From: Thermoplasmata archaeon
GTDB lineage: Archaea; Thermoplasmatota; Thermoplasmata; Methanomassiliicoccales; Methanomethylophilaceae
NCBI GenBank assembly: GCA_015063285.1
Contig: SUST01000003.1
Coordinates: 62,001 to 126,000, forward strand
Length of the DNA: 64,000 bases
Direction of reading: 5' to 3'
Notes under the pieces: model-generated
What the model saw: the letters and a program-made list of their open reading frames with translations, nothing else
Told to the model about the DNA's origin: nothing
The model's database searches: none
Translations under genes and position numbers: made by a program
Part shown: positions 17,500 to 26,436 of the stretch, one piece after another
How positions within the stretch are numbered: the stretch's first letter is position 1
Layout of the letters: every line of letters begins with the position of its first letter

Positions 17500-19350
17500 A
17501 TGGTTTTCTGTAAGAAGTGTGGTACCGAGATCGGTAATGGTGTAAAGTATTGTCCTAAATGCGGTACTATGGCCTCAGCCGATTCCGTTGTTGATATGAG
17601 TTCTTCAGTTTCTGAGACGAAAATTGATGCTCAAGTATTGCCTCCAGAACCTGTCGTTACTACTATAGCTTCAATATCTACATCCAATAAGAAGACAAAT
17701 CGCCGGACGATTCTGGTTGTTATCTCTGTAGTTGCTGTTATTGCCATTGTTGCAGTATTATTCTTGATGCCGACAAAATATGAAATCGATTTATCTACCA
17801 ATGGATCTGGTATGGTATATGGTTCGGGCTCTTATGAGTCTGGCGACATGATCACCATCAGAGCTGCTGGTACCAATGGCATGGAGTTTTACAAGTGGAG
17901 TGATGGTAACACCTCTGCAAGTCGTACGATATCCGTTGATGGCGATAAGAGTTTAGTTGCTTATTTTGCTTATTTTTATGATATATCTGTGAAGTCTAAT
18001 TATTCGGACGGAGGGAGCATATCCGGTGGAGGGCATATTAAGCAGGGAGATTCAGTAACAATCAGAGCTGAACCCTCTTATGGTTATTATTTTTCTCACT
18101 GGATGAAGGATGGTTCTAGAGTTTCAAGTAATCCGTCTTACACATTTACGGCTAATTCTGATGCTACCTACGTAGCTGTTTTCGAGTTGCGGTCATTTAC
18201 CATCCAAGCTTACTCGAGTAACTCAGGATGGGGCGAGTGCTCGGGCGGGGGTACATATTTATATAAGTCATCTGTGACTCTATATGCTAATTCATATTCT
18301 GGCTATGAATTTCTGGGATGGTATGATGGATCATCCTATCTTGGCAATCTACGTACCTACACCTTCAACGTGGAATCGGATGTAACCTTTACTGCCAAGT
18401 TCGGCATTATTCATGATGCTTCATTTTCTTTCGAAGCCTCTGCTTCTCTTGCACCTGTCACCCTGAGTATCAATTCGAAATATACGGTAGAATACAGCAA
18501 TAGGTATGTTACCTTCATGGATGCTATGACCGGATCGACTCTCCTTACGTATAATGGTAGTTCCAATTCATCTCTTTCCACCAGCATCTCGTCAGGTACA
18601 GCGGTGAAAGTGGTCCAGAAGATAACCTATACAGACGGCTATACGGCATCATATACGGACACATATGTAGTCAATGAAAATGTTACTCATAAGTATTCAT
18701 GGAAATATAACGTGGACAAATGGTATTCTTTTTTCACTGATTTCTTCAGTTTGAACAATTCATCGGATTCATTTACGTGGGACCTCAGTTTCAAGTGGTA
18801 TTACAAATACTACTCTGATCCCATACCTCGCAATATCAACGGAGCTGCTGATAGGATCGATGACTTTGTAACCTCTGATGATTCCTGGATCAAGAGTTTG
18901 GCCAAATATTTGAATAATCAATCTTCATCGATGTCTGATATCGAGCGTGTCAATTATGTCCTGAAGTTCGTGCAGAGTTTCGAATATCAGTACGATAAGG
19001 ACGGCAAGAATGTCCAGGATTATTGGAAATATCCTGCTGAGATCCTCTGGGAACAGAAGGGCGATTGTGAGGATCATGCCATCCTTTTTGCAACCCTAAT
19101 GGAAGCCATGGGTTATGATGCTGTGCTCTATTACGTCTACTGTTATGACTCTTCTGGTAATTTTACCGCTGCCCATCTTGCTACAGGTGTCGCGGTTTCC
19201 GGTGCATCTGGAACTAGTACTACATTCCAGGGCAAGACCTATTACTATTGTGAGGCTACCTCAGATGCAGGCTCGAGAATCCATAATTGGGCGAATGTAG
19301 GTTATATTCCAACAGGTTATGTCATTCAAAGGACATATCAGGTAAGTTGA
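17500..19350 (+). CDS. Zinc ribbon, membrane anchor, divergent InlB repeats, transglutaminase-like domain
   Basis: 616 residues. A zinc ribbon (CKKCGTEIGNGVKYCPKCG, residues 4-22) lies inside the cell. After a linker comes one membrane helix (ILVVISVVAVIAIVAVLFLM, about 69-88). Three divergent InlB-type repeats (about 90-300, e.g. YEFLGWYDG) and a further beta domain follow. The C-terminal domain (about 450-610) is transglutaminase-like: GDCEDHA holds the cysteine, AAHLATG the histidine, and YYYCEAT the acidic position, where Glu replaces the usual Asp. It would act on proteins outside the membrane (protease or cross-linker), with the ribbon as cytoplasmic contact. No similar module occurs in the GC-rich block. 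Confidence 0.75.
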   Translation: MVFCKKCGTEIGNGVKYCPKCGTMASADSVVDMSSSVSETKIDAQVLPPEPVVTTIASISTSNKKTNRRTILVVISVVAVIAIVAVLFLMPTKYEIDLSTNGSGMVYGSGSYESGDMITIRAAGTNGMEFYKWSDGNTSASRTISVDGDKSLVAYFAYFYDISVKSNYSDGGSISGGGHIKQGDSVTIRAEPSYGYYFSHWMKDGSRVSSNPSYTFTANSDATYVAVFELRSFTIQAYSSNSGWGECSGGGTYLYKSSVTLYANSYSGYEFLGWYDGSSYLGNLRTYTFNVESDVTFTAKFGIIHDASFSFEASASLAPVTLSINSKYTVEYSNRYVTFMDAMTGSTLLTYNGSSNSSLSTSISSGTAVKVVQKITYTDGYTASYTDTYVVNENVTHKYSWKYNVDKWYSFFTDFFSLNNSSDSFTWDLSFKWYYKYYSDPIPRNINGAADRIDDFVTSDDSWIKSLAKYLNNQSSSMSDIERVNYVLKFVQSFEYQYDKDGKNVQDYWKYPAEILWEQKGDCEDHAILFATLMEAMGYDAVLYYVYCYDSSGNFTAAHLATGVAVSGASGTSTTFQGKTYYYCEATSDAGSRIHNWANVGYIPTGYVIQRTYQVS

Positions 19351-19420
19351 GGTAAACGCAGTATCTATTGAGGTCGTTCTCGAATGTCTTTGTTAAATAC
19401 TGCGTTTACTATCTGACCTC

Positions 19421-20224
19421 ATGGCCTTCTGTGGTAGATGTGGCACAAAGAACTCGGATGAGGATCTGTTCTGTAGACAATGTGGTTATTCACTTAAGGA
19501 TGAGGACGAATCGTCGTCCGATTATACTAGAGATTATTCCACTCATCATTATGAATCTCCTAGATCTGATGATATAAACAATTCCTATCAAAGAGAGAAT
19601 CCTCTAGGAGCTCAGCAAGATAAAGAACACCAATTCTATGATGCAGTGAAAGAAAGAATGTCTACAGGATCATATTCTACCAAGGATTCCAGGGGGGACA
19701 CGATCATTGTCTCTAAAGTTACCAAAGAGGATCTTGATCGGAAACGTTATATGTCTTATCTTTTCCTGGCCATTGGCCTTATCGCTATGGCTTATGTCGG
19801 ATTCATCCACAAGTTCCACATCTATATCTCTGGAGATGGCAAAAGCATCGATATCACAGAAGCTACGTTGTATGAACTAATATCCAAAGGGGTAACAGGT
19901 TTGGGGGATGTTATTCCTAACGAATTGTTGCTCATCATGTTCTTCGGATCGTTCCTTTTGGTCCTGTGTGGCTTTGCTCATTATGTACCTTCAGCCTTGG
20001 GTAGTCTTGTATTCTTTTTTATGGGGATGCTGATGACTGTTATGACCTATCCGATTAATCTATATATAGTCGAAGTTGCTCCTAAAATTGCTCTAATTGA
20101 TCCAGAGACTGGGCCCATGTCTTTGTTGATCTATTTCTTGTTCTTCCTTGTTCCTGCTATCATTATCTCGATATCTGTTGAATTACTCTCTAAGGCTTCT
20201 AAGCCTATTAGGAATGTTGTATGA
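19421..20224 (+). CDS. Zinc-ribbon protein with four membrane helices
   Basis: 267 residues. An N-terminal zinc ribbon (CGRCGTKNSDEDLFCRQCG), a polar linker of about 85 residues, then four membrane helices (about 111-128, 166-187, 193-215 and 230-252). Same cytosolic ribbon-to-membrane design as its neighbours. Likely part of one membrane-associated set; function unknown. Confidence 0.7.
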   Translation: MAFCGRCGTKNSDEDLFCRQCGYSLKDEDESSSDYTRDYSTHHYESPRSDDINNSYQRENPLGAQQDKEHQFYDAVKERMSTGSYSTKDSRGDTIIVSKVTKEDLDRKRYMSYLFLAIGLIAMAYVGFIHKFHIYISGDGKSIDITEATLYELISKGVTGLGDVIPNELLLIMFFGSFLLVLCGFAHYVPSALGSLVFFFMGMLMTVMTYPINLYIVEVAPKIALIDPETGPMSLLIYFLFFLVPAIIISISVELLSKASKPIRNVV

Positions 20225-20269
20225 GTTCTTAGTTAGTTATGAATTATTCAGGTGATTATCGGTGATAGG

Positions 20270-20878
20270 ATGAATATAATCTTCTGCAGAGAATGTGGGA
20301 ATCCGATTAAAAATGATGAGTCGTTGGATCAGATTTATTGTAACAAATGTGGCGCGAAGAATGATGCTAAGTTTAGCGCCCTTAGATGCAAATTGTGTGG
20401 CAGATCATTTGGAGATGCGGCATATATCTTCTGCCCTCTGTGTGGTACCACTCTAATTGCCAATCCGGTTATCCTGGATTCGTGGGATTACAACACTTCT
20501 AATGCTATATGCTCTTGTGGGAATCATATCCATTTTGACGAAGGGGTGTTCAGAATAGTTTGTGATAGCTGTGGCAAAAGTAACTCCAGAACACACTATC
20601 CTTCACATATTTTTGAAGTAGTTATAACCCAATCAGCTATTGACTTCTCCAGATCGTTCAGGATTCTTCTTAAAAAGTCGCGTTCTTTCGATATCACGGA
20701 AGCGGGCAGATATCAATTCATCCTGACCAACGCCATCTATGATCTCTCTATAGATATAGGTGGCATGAATTGCTATGACAATCGTTTCACCACTTTTGAG
20801 AATAAGCGTTTGGAAGTGAAGTACAATAATTCCAACAATACGATCGTAACAGAACTTCAGACGCTGTACTTGTATTGA
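20270..20878 (+). CDS. Three-zinc-ribbon protein with beta-rich C-terminus
   Basis: 202 residues; ATG at 20270 preceded by GGTGATAGG. Three CxxC pairs-of-pairs: FCRECG/YCNKCG, CKLCG/FCPLCG and CSCG/CDSCG, in the first 115 residues. The remainder (about 115-202) is predicted beta-rich with no motif that I recognise. It has no membrane segment. A 266-bp stretch without a gene follows, in which I see only AT-rich sequence. Confidence 0.7.
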   Translation: MNIIFCRECGNPIKNDESLDQIYCNKCGAKNDAKFSALRCKLCGRSFGDAAYIFCPLCGTTLIANPVILDSWDYNTSNAICSCGNHIHFDEGVFRIVCDSCGKSNSRTHYPSHIFEVVITQSAIDFSRSFRILLKKSRSFDITEAGRYQFILTNAIYDLSIDIGGMNCYDNRFTTFENKRLEVKYNNSNNTIVTELQTLYLY

Positions 20879-21144
20879 TTGGTCAAATACTGATCGTCCG
20901 TGTCTCTGATTATGATTAGTCAATGCAATCATCGAGTAGTTTTTAATGATATAACCTGGGTTTACCTGATAGAACAATCTCGTATGTACTTGGATTATGT
21001 GCCTATTTGACTTCGACACAGACTGAATTTGCTATTTCTCTATTTGGGAGTAATAGAAGATAGAATTGGTTGATATTGGATATATTTTCCTATTCTGTTG
21101 GAAGCATTATTAATGTTGTTATTTGATTCGGCTTCAGTGGTTTG

Positions 21145-22071
21145 ATGGCATTATTTAAGACCAAAGAGGAAAGAGCCTCCATCAAATTTGATAAGGCTTC
21201 CGATTTAATTGCGCAGAAGCAATACGGCGATGCTTTGAATAACCTGAACAAAGTCATCAGTTTGGGTCAAGCGACTCCGGAAGTTAATGTTCTTAAGCGT
21301 ATGTTAGAGATGCGTACTAATTACAGGGATCCTAATGAACTGTCTAAATCTATCGGTGTATTCAGTAACTATCCTGGCCTTATGGTCAAGTATGGTGTAT
21401 ATGATGTTTCTGTGGATGCCCTTCTCAACGAATGCAATCTCCGTATCAAAGGACAGCAGGCTCTGAATAATAGTGATGTGTCTCAGGAAGCAGGCTTACA
21501 GCTTATCAGTACAGCAGCCGAATTTGCGGCTTATGACCGTACATTCATCCTTGAGGAGATATTCGATGAGAAGAAGGTTACAGCTCGCGATTATTCTAAC
21601 ATGATGTATGCTCTTGGATATGAAAGATTATCTGAGGCCATTAAGTGGGAAGATCCAAAGAAGGCTGCTGAATTCCAACAGCAGGCGTTGATATACAACA
21701 ACGAACGTCATAATCAGGAAGCGATCTCCAAGAATCAGGAATTCATCCGCGGTGCATCGATGACCGTCCATTGCTGGTTCTGCGGACGTGAAGTTTCTGG
21801 TGAGAACATACATTTCGTTCCTATGAGTAGTATGCTCACAGACCCCATTCTCAGGCAGGCAGACCCCAATAAGCCGTTGGCGACCAATAGTACGAAGTCT
21901 ATATTCGCTTGCCGTGCCTGCTATTCCGCGATCGATACCGTCGGTAAGACCTATTTTGAATTGGGAAAGAAGTACACCGATGCTGAGGTCACGAAGGCTT
22001 ATAATCAACTGATGTCGGAGATCAATGATTTGCAGAGACAGATCAATGGTCTAAGGGCCGGTATGCATTGA
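21145..22071 (+). CDS. TPR-like protein with zinc-binding C-terminal domain
   Basis: 308 residues. The first 60 residues resemble a tetratricopeptide pair (FDKASDLIAQKQYGDALNNLNKV uses the A/G/Y/A pattern). The middle is helical. A zinc site is formed by CWFCG (about residue 208) and CRAC (about 254), followed by a C-terminal coiled coil (NQLMSEINDLQRQINGLR). First gene of a four-gene set with the next three (gaps of 10 bp and overlaps). A scaffold role is inferred from domains only. Confidence 0.7.
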   Translation: MALFKTKEERASIKFDKASDLIAQKQYGDALNNLNKVISLGQATPEVNVLKRMLEMRTNYRDPNELSKSIGVFSNYPGLMVKYGVYDVSVDALLNECNLRIKGQQALNNSDVSQEAGLQLISTAAEFAAYDRTFILEEIFDEKKVTARDYSNMMYALGYERLSEAIKWEDPKKAAEFQQQALIYNNERHNQEAISKNQEFIRGASMTVHCWFCGREVSGENIHFVPMSSMLTDPILRQADPNKPLATNSTKSIFACRACYSAIDTVGKTYFELGKKYTDAEVTKAYNQLMSEINDLQRQINGLRAGMH

Positions 22072-22081
22072 TGTGATGATC

Positions 22082-23626
22082 ATGGATGAAGTCATAGAAT
22101 TAAGATGTAAATCATGCGGAGGGCCGCTCTCCGGTGAGGGAGATATGCTGAAATGTCTTTCTTGCGGTAGATCGCAGCTTAAGGTTGATTCTCAGAAATA
22201 TATCGAGCAGGCAAAGATGGAGATGATGGCCTGGATCTCTAAGACCATACCGACAGGTATGTCGCTGAATCAGACAGAGACCATGGATCCTATCGCTCGC
22301 CATAATATCTTCATGTCCTCGATCAAACCTTCTCTGGAAGCTACATTTAGAGAATACAAGTTCGGATTCATCAGCACCCTTTCCAATCAATTGCTTGTCA
22401 TGCCTTTCAAAACTCTCAAAGGACTGCCATCAAGATACAGTCCTAAAGAGCTCTTCGAGTTCGATGCAAAGGTCAAATCAATCAAGGCATTGGCAGTCGA
22501 TGATGACAGTAAAAGACTAGTGAATCAGGCTTCAGGTGTTTCCACATCCTATGCGATGACCGTCAATAGTGTCGAATTGATGGCTCAGGATCAGCTAGAT
22601 CGCTATCAGTTCATGACAAACAACTACAAAGCGTCAGCTGAAGCCATCGCTGATCTGCAGGGGTATGAGCTCGTCAAAAAGAGATTCGATGCTCTGAGCA
22701 AAGCTTGCGATGGTATCAACGATATCATGTCAGGCAATTCTCAGGCGGCGATTATGAAACTTGAGGATGCAGCGTATAATCTGGATTCGGTTGAGAAAGA
22801 TGCACGTTCCAACATCGATTATTTATCGATGGCTCTGGCTGTTTCCAGAGAGGCCATCGTCTGCAGGACCACTCTTCGCATCGCAAAGGCGTTGTCTGTC
22901 AGTTCTGGTCTTGATACGCAGCAGGTCTTCAAGGTCATAAGCGATCTGATGACCGAAGTTACTCTTGAGAACCAAATGCAGCATGGCAATCTCGCTTCTT
23001 TCAGCAGGATAGAGAGGACTTCTGAGATACTCAATCTTCTTTCAGAAGTCATTTCTGCGAAGAGCGGTGACGGTTCTCTCAAGGTCGCATCCGGTTCCGG
23101 TTCAGTTCTTTTCCCATTGTGGGTTGTTGAAATCAAGTACAGTTTTGTCACCGGATCACTGTTCAAGAAGCATTCAGTGCAAGTGTCTGAGCTCATATTC
23201 GTTTCTGCTGAATTCCCGACTTCTTCGTCCACTGTCCAGAATTCCAGACAGGCGATCACCGATATTTTCAAAGCAATGCCCGAGACCACTTTCATGCAGA
23301 GGGTAAAGGGCGATGAGACATCTATCACAATGGGCAGTCAGGTGCGCTATGTTTATGACGATGCACACCATACTAGGTTAAACGCCAGTACGAAGGTAGT
23401 CGCACCCACTTCTACTAAGTATGATGTAGAGCTCATAGTCAATAACTATCTGGATGCCTGCAGATCCACTCATCCGAAGTTACAGATGGGGCGGGCTACT
23501 ATCCATGGTCTAATCTACGTTCCAGCAGAACCTAACTCTAATGGATACACACTCATGGTCAATCTGGGCAATATCGCTCCAGCTAATCTGGGCGATAAAG
23601 AAACGATTTCAAAATTGATCCTGTGA
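22082..23626 (+). CDS. Zinc-ribbon protein, YdjG-like
   Basis: 514 residues. The N-terminal ribbon (RCKSCGGPL...CLSCGRS, residues 8-29) is followed by a long helical region (about 40-300) and a beta-containing C-terminal domain. The make-up and the neighbouring SPFH-zinc-ribbon and membrane genes resemble the Bacillus YdjG-YdjH-YdjI set, which works with PspA in envelope stress; I base this on gene order and domain style, not on an alignment. Start at ATG 22082; ATG 22076 and GTG 22073 are possible. Confidence 0.65.
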   Translation: MDEVIELRCKSCGGPLSGEGDMLKCLSCGRSQLKVDSQKYIEQAKMEMMAWISKTIPTGMSLNQTETMDPIARHNIFMSSIKPSLEATFREYKFGFISTLSNQLLVMPFKTLKGLPSRYSPKELFEFDAKVKSIKALAVDDDSKRLVNQASGVSTSYAMTVNSVELMAQDQLDRYQFMTNNYKASAEAIADLQGYELVKKRFDALSKACDGINDIMSGNSQAAIMKLEDAAYNLDSVEKDARSNIDYLSMALAVSREAIVCRTTLRIAKALSVSSGLDTQQVFKVISDLMTEVTLENQMQHGNLASFSRIERTSEILNLLSEVISAKSGDGSLKVASGSGSVLFPLWVVEIKYSFVTGSLFKKHSVQVSELIFVSAEFPTSSSTVQNSRQAITDIFKAMPETTFMQRVKGDETSITMGSQVRYVYDDAHHTRLNASTKVVAPTSTKYDVELIVNNYLDACRSTHPKLQMGRATIHGLIYVPAEPNSNGYTLMVNLGNIAPANLGDKETISKLIL

Positions 23627-23636
23627 GGTGAATCGA

Positions 23637-24812
23637 ATGGGATTGTTCAAGAACAAGAATGAATCGGCATATGACAACAAGAAGACATTCCTGAGTGTCA
23701 TCAAGAGCGATAACAACGCCGGATCATACGGCGCGATGTCAGCTGATGATGTCTTCTGGAAGGTGCCTTTCGAGGACTTCAACATTCATTCCAAACTCAT
23801 CGTAGGCGAGAGCGAAGACGCTCTTTTCTATAAGAACGGAGTGGTCCTAGAGGTCTTCTCGGGAGGAGAGTATGATCTGGAGACTAACAACTATCCTTTC
23901 CTGAGCCGTATTAGGAACATGCTGTCTAACGGCATCAGCATCTATAATGCAAGGGTATATTACATCAACAAAGCCCATAAATTGGATAACAGATGGGGCA
24001 CCGACAGTCCGATCCAGGTTGTCGATAAGAAGTACAACATCGCCACATCGGTCCAGGCAAGAGGCGCTTATACCCTGCAAATAGTGGATTCTAAGAAGTT
24101 CTTCCTGAAGTTCGTCGGCCTCAATCAGAACAGACTGACAGCAACAGATGTCATCAGCGAGTTCAGGGCTCCTGTATCGCAGAAGATAAAGAGTCTCCTC
24201 GGTAACGTCATCAAGTCCATGGATGATGAGATTATCGGTATTTGCTCAAGACAGGATGAAGTAGCTGAAATGGTCAAACCCATGTTGGATCCAATCTTCG
24301 ACGAGTACGGAATACGTCTTGTCAACTTCTACGTTGAGGCGCTCGATGTTGCCAACGATGAATCCAGAAGGGTGCTCGAGGAGGCTCGTACCAAGAGGGC
24401 CACCACTCAGATCGAGGCTGAAGGTGAGAAGGCCAGACTGGAGACTCTGGGCATCACATGGGCTCAGAGCGAGAGTGCAAGCATCATGCACGATGCCGCT
24501 CAGAACGAGGGATCAGGAATGGTCGGCGCAGGTGTCGGTATCGGATTTGGTCTTGCCGCTGGTTCCGGCATGTACAACATGGCTGCGAGCACCATGACGC
24601 CTTTGGATGGTAGCGGTCAGCAACAGCAGGCTCAGCAACAACAGCCGCAGAATCCCGGTACGGTGAAATGTTCATGCGGTGCAGTTCTTCCAGCTGGCAG
24701 CAAGTTCTGTTCCCAATGCGGGCAGAAGCTCAATCTATTCTGTCCTAACTGCGGTAACAAACTATTGCCTGGAGTCAAATTCTGTTCAGAATGCGGGAGT
24801 AAGATAGAATGA
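23637..24812 (+). CDS. SPFH-domain protein with two C-terminal zinc ribbons (YdjI-like)
   Basis: 391 residues; ATG at 23637 preceded by GAGGTGA. Residues about 25-290 form an SPFH (band-7/virion-core-like) domain ending in a helical stretch (ESRRVLEEARTKRATTQIEA). A Gly/Ala-rich and Gln-rich linker (QQQQAQQQQPQ) leads to two zinc ribbons (CSCG/CSQCG, CPNCG/CSECG). Proteins of this build assemble on membranes as rings or scaffolds; in bacteria the YdjI type recruits partners to damaged membrane. The stop overlaps the next ATG, so it is coupled with the four-helix membrane protein. The role in this element is inferred. Confidence 0.75.
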   Translation: MGLFKNKNESAYDNKKTFLSVIKSDNNAGSYGAMSADDVFWKVPFEDFNIHSKLIVGESEDALFYKNGVVLEVFSGGEYDLETNNYPFLSRIRNMLSNGISIYNARVYYINKAHKLDNRWGTDSPIQVVDKKYNIATSVQARGAYTLQIVDSKKFFLKFVGLNQNRLTATDVISEFRAPVSQKIKSLLGNVIKSMDDEIIGICSRQDEVAEMVKPMLDPIFDEYGIRLVNFYVEALDVANDESRRVLEEARTKRATTQIEAEGEKARLETLGITWAQSESASIMHDAAQNEGSGMVGAGVGIGFGLAAGSGMYNMAASTMTPLDGSGQQQQAQQQQPQNPGTVKCSCGAVLPAGSKFCSQCGQKLNLFCPNCGNKLLPGVKFCSECGSKIE

Positions 24813-25486
24813 AAGCGAATTACCTTGCAGTCCTTATTGAACTTGTCATAATGGCTGTCGTCGATGTCGTTATGTATATCTTTATCAAGGACTGGACAAA
24901 CACAATGATCTGTTCGATTGTGATGATAGATTTGGCCTTTGTTCTCAATATGGTCTCGTTCCTTACGACCCCTAATCACAAGAACAGCTATATCTTCCAG
25001 TCATCCACATCGATCTTCGCATCTTATCTGATTATCATAGAGATCGCATTGATGCTTGTAGGCCTCTTCGTCAAGGAGATTCCTGAGCCGTACATCATGG
25101 TCATCGAGATCGTCGTGTTCATCATATTCACGATCCTCTTCATCATGAATGTCGTGGCCAACAATCATACTGCCCAGACTGCTGATGTCAACGATGCCGG
25201 TGTCGCAAGGATTTCTGACGTCACCTCATGTCTCTATCAGGCTTTCAATGCGGCGGAAGGCAATGAGATGAAATCAGTCATCGAGAAGGCATATGATAAA
25301 TCGAGATCTTTAACTGGATTCAGAGACGAACTCGCAGATTACGATCAGGAACTGATGGATGTCGCGGAGGCCATTTCTGCTCAATCCAAGACCGGTGATG
25401 TGGACGCTGTCCAGCAGCTCTACGCCAAATTCTGTAATATCGCTGATGAAAGGGCTCAGAAGGCTCGCAAACTCCAATCCAGTTGA
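24809..25486 (+). CDS. Four-helix membrane protein of the SPFH set
   Basis: 225 residues, ATGA overlap with the SPFH gene. Four membrane helices in the first 115 residues (from LAVLIELVIMAVVDVVMYIFI to VIEIVVFIIFTILFIMNVVA), then a cytosolic helical domain of about 105 residues. The likely membrane anchor for the SPFH partner, equivalent by position to YdjH. Transcription ends at a hairpin just downstream. Confidence 0.7.
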   Translation: MKANYLAVLIELVIMAVVDVVMYIFIKDWTNTMICSIVMIDLAFVLNMVSFLTTPNHKNSYIFQSSTSIFASYLIIIEIALMLVGLFVKEIPEPYIMVIEIVVFIIFTILFIMNVVANNHTAQTADVNDAGVARISDVTSCLYQAFNAAEGNEMKSVIEKAYDKSRSLTGFRDELADYDQELMDVAEAISAQSKTGDVDAVQQLYAKFCNIADERAQKARKLQSS

Positions 25487-25505
25487 TATAAAACATATTA
25501 AAATG

Positions 25506-25525
25506 GGGGCAGACTGCCCCTGTTT
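25506..25525. terminator. Hairpin between convergent genes
   Basis: GGGGCA 25506-25511 pairs with TGCCCC 25515-25520 and a T-run follows. It lies between the plus-strand SPFH set and the minus-strand gene ending at 25529. Confidence 0.65.
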
Positions 25526-25528
25526 TGA

Positions 25529-26209
25529 TCAAACTTCGATCATGGCCTTCTTCAGCCATTCCTTGGCGGCCTCCCTTCCAGGGCAAGTCGCCAAGAGATC
25601 TTCTACCTCCTTCTTCCTCTCGACGAAATCAAGTCCGAAATCCAGGGATATATTGGCGATCTCGTGCAGTAGGCAGTAGTCGAGGACCTCTTCCGGAACG
25701 TTGTCGTTCAGGAGTTTCCTGTTCATGATCACGACCCTCATCAGGCATGAGCTCTGTCCTGCCTTTGATTCGGATTCCTCCTTCGACCAGAACAGCTTCA
25801 GTCCGTTGATCTCTTCGACGAGGCCAGCATCAACGATTCTGTGGTAGGCATCCCAGAGTTTCTCATCCTCGTTTTCATCAGAGACAGCGAGGTTGCGGCT
25901 CCTTTCGATGTACTTCTCCTGGTTGAGATCTCTGAACTCCTGGGAGGTCAGCCATTCCTTGGCGCATTCCGGGTAATCCAGTTCCTCTTCCGCAAGGATC
26001 CTCGAGAAGATCGTCTTCGCGATCCCTTTCACAACATCCTCGGGTGCCTCCTTGAGGTAGTCTGAGACGCTGAAGTTCGCGAAGTCGCATGTGCGAATCC
26101 ATTTCACTTTGAGGTCTCTGAATGGCGAGAATTCCGCTTCCACGTTCTCAAATCCGAAATCGTTTCCGACCTTCTGGAAGGTCAAGTTCAGTTCTTCCGA
26201 TGTTACCAT
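25529..26209 (-). CDS. Hypothetical protein
   Basis: 226 residues from the ATG at 26209 (an in-frame TTG at 26218 is possible). Mostly helical and acidic. A conserved-looking stretch LDYCLLHEIANISLDFG near residue 185 recalls the HExxH helix of YgjP/SprT-like metallopeptidases, but the second histidine is absent, so peptidase activity is doubtful. It sits between the zinc-ribbon block and the restriction-modification cassette and is transcribed toward the former. Confidence 0.65.
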   Translation of the reverse strand: MVTSEELNLTFQKVGNDFGFENVEAEFSPFRDLKVKWIRTCDFANFSVSDYLKEAPEDVVKGIAKTIFSRILAEEELDYPECAKEWLTSQEFRDLNQEKYIERSRNLAVSDENEDEKLWDAYHRIVDAGLVEEINGLKLFWSKEESESKAGQSSCLMRVVIMNRKLLNDNVPEEVLDYCLLHEIANISLDFGLDFVERKKEVEDLLATCPGREAAKEWLKKAMIEV

Positions 26210-26436
26210 CTTCTTCAACTCCTTTTTTCTTAGGGGCCTCTTGAACCCCGGAACGGAGCTGGAGCGAGGGGATTATGCGTATGCGGTGAGTAAATAACAT
26301 CGTTCAAACAGGAAAGGCGAGCCGCAATACACAATATTGCCCCTCGCGATAAGTGTAGGGGTGAAAGGGCCCGAAAAGGAGATGTCTTTAATTCTGTTCC
26401 GATAAGTATAAAGCAGCTTTGTTTCATCACGGTCTT

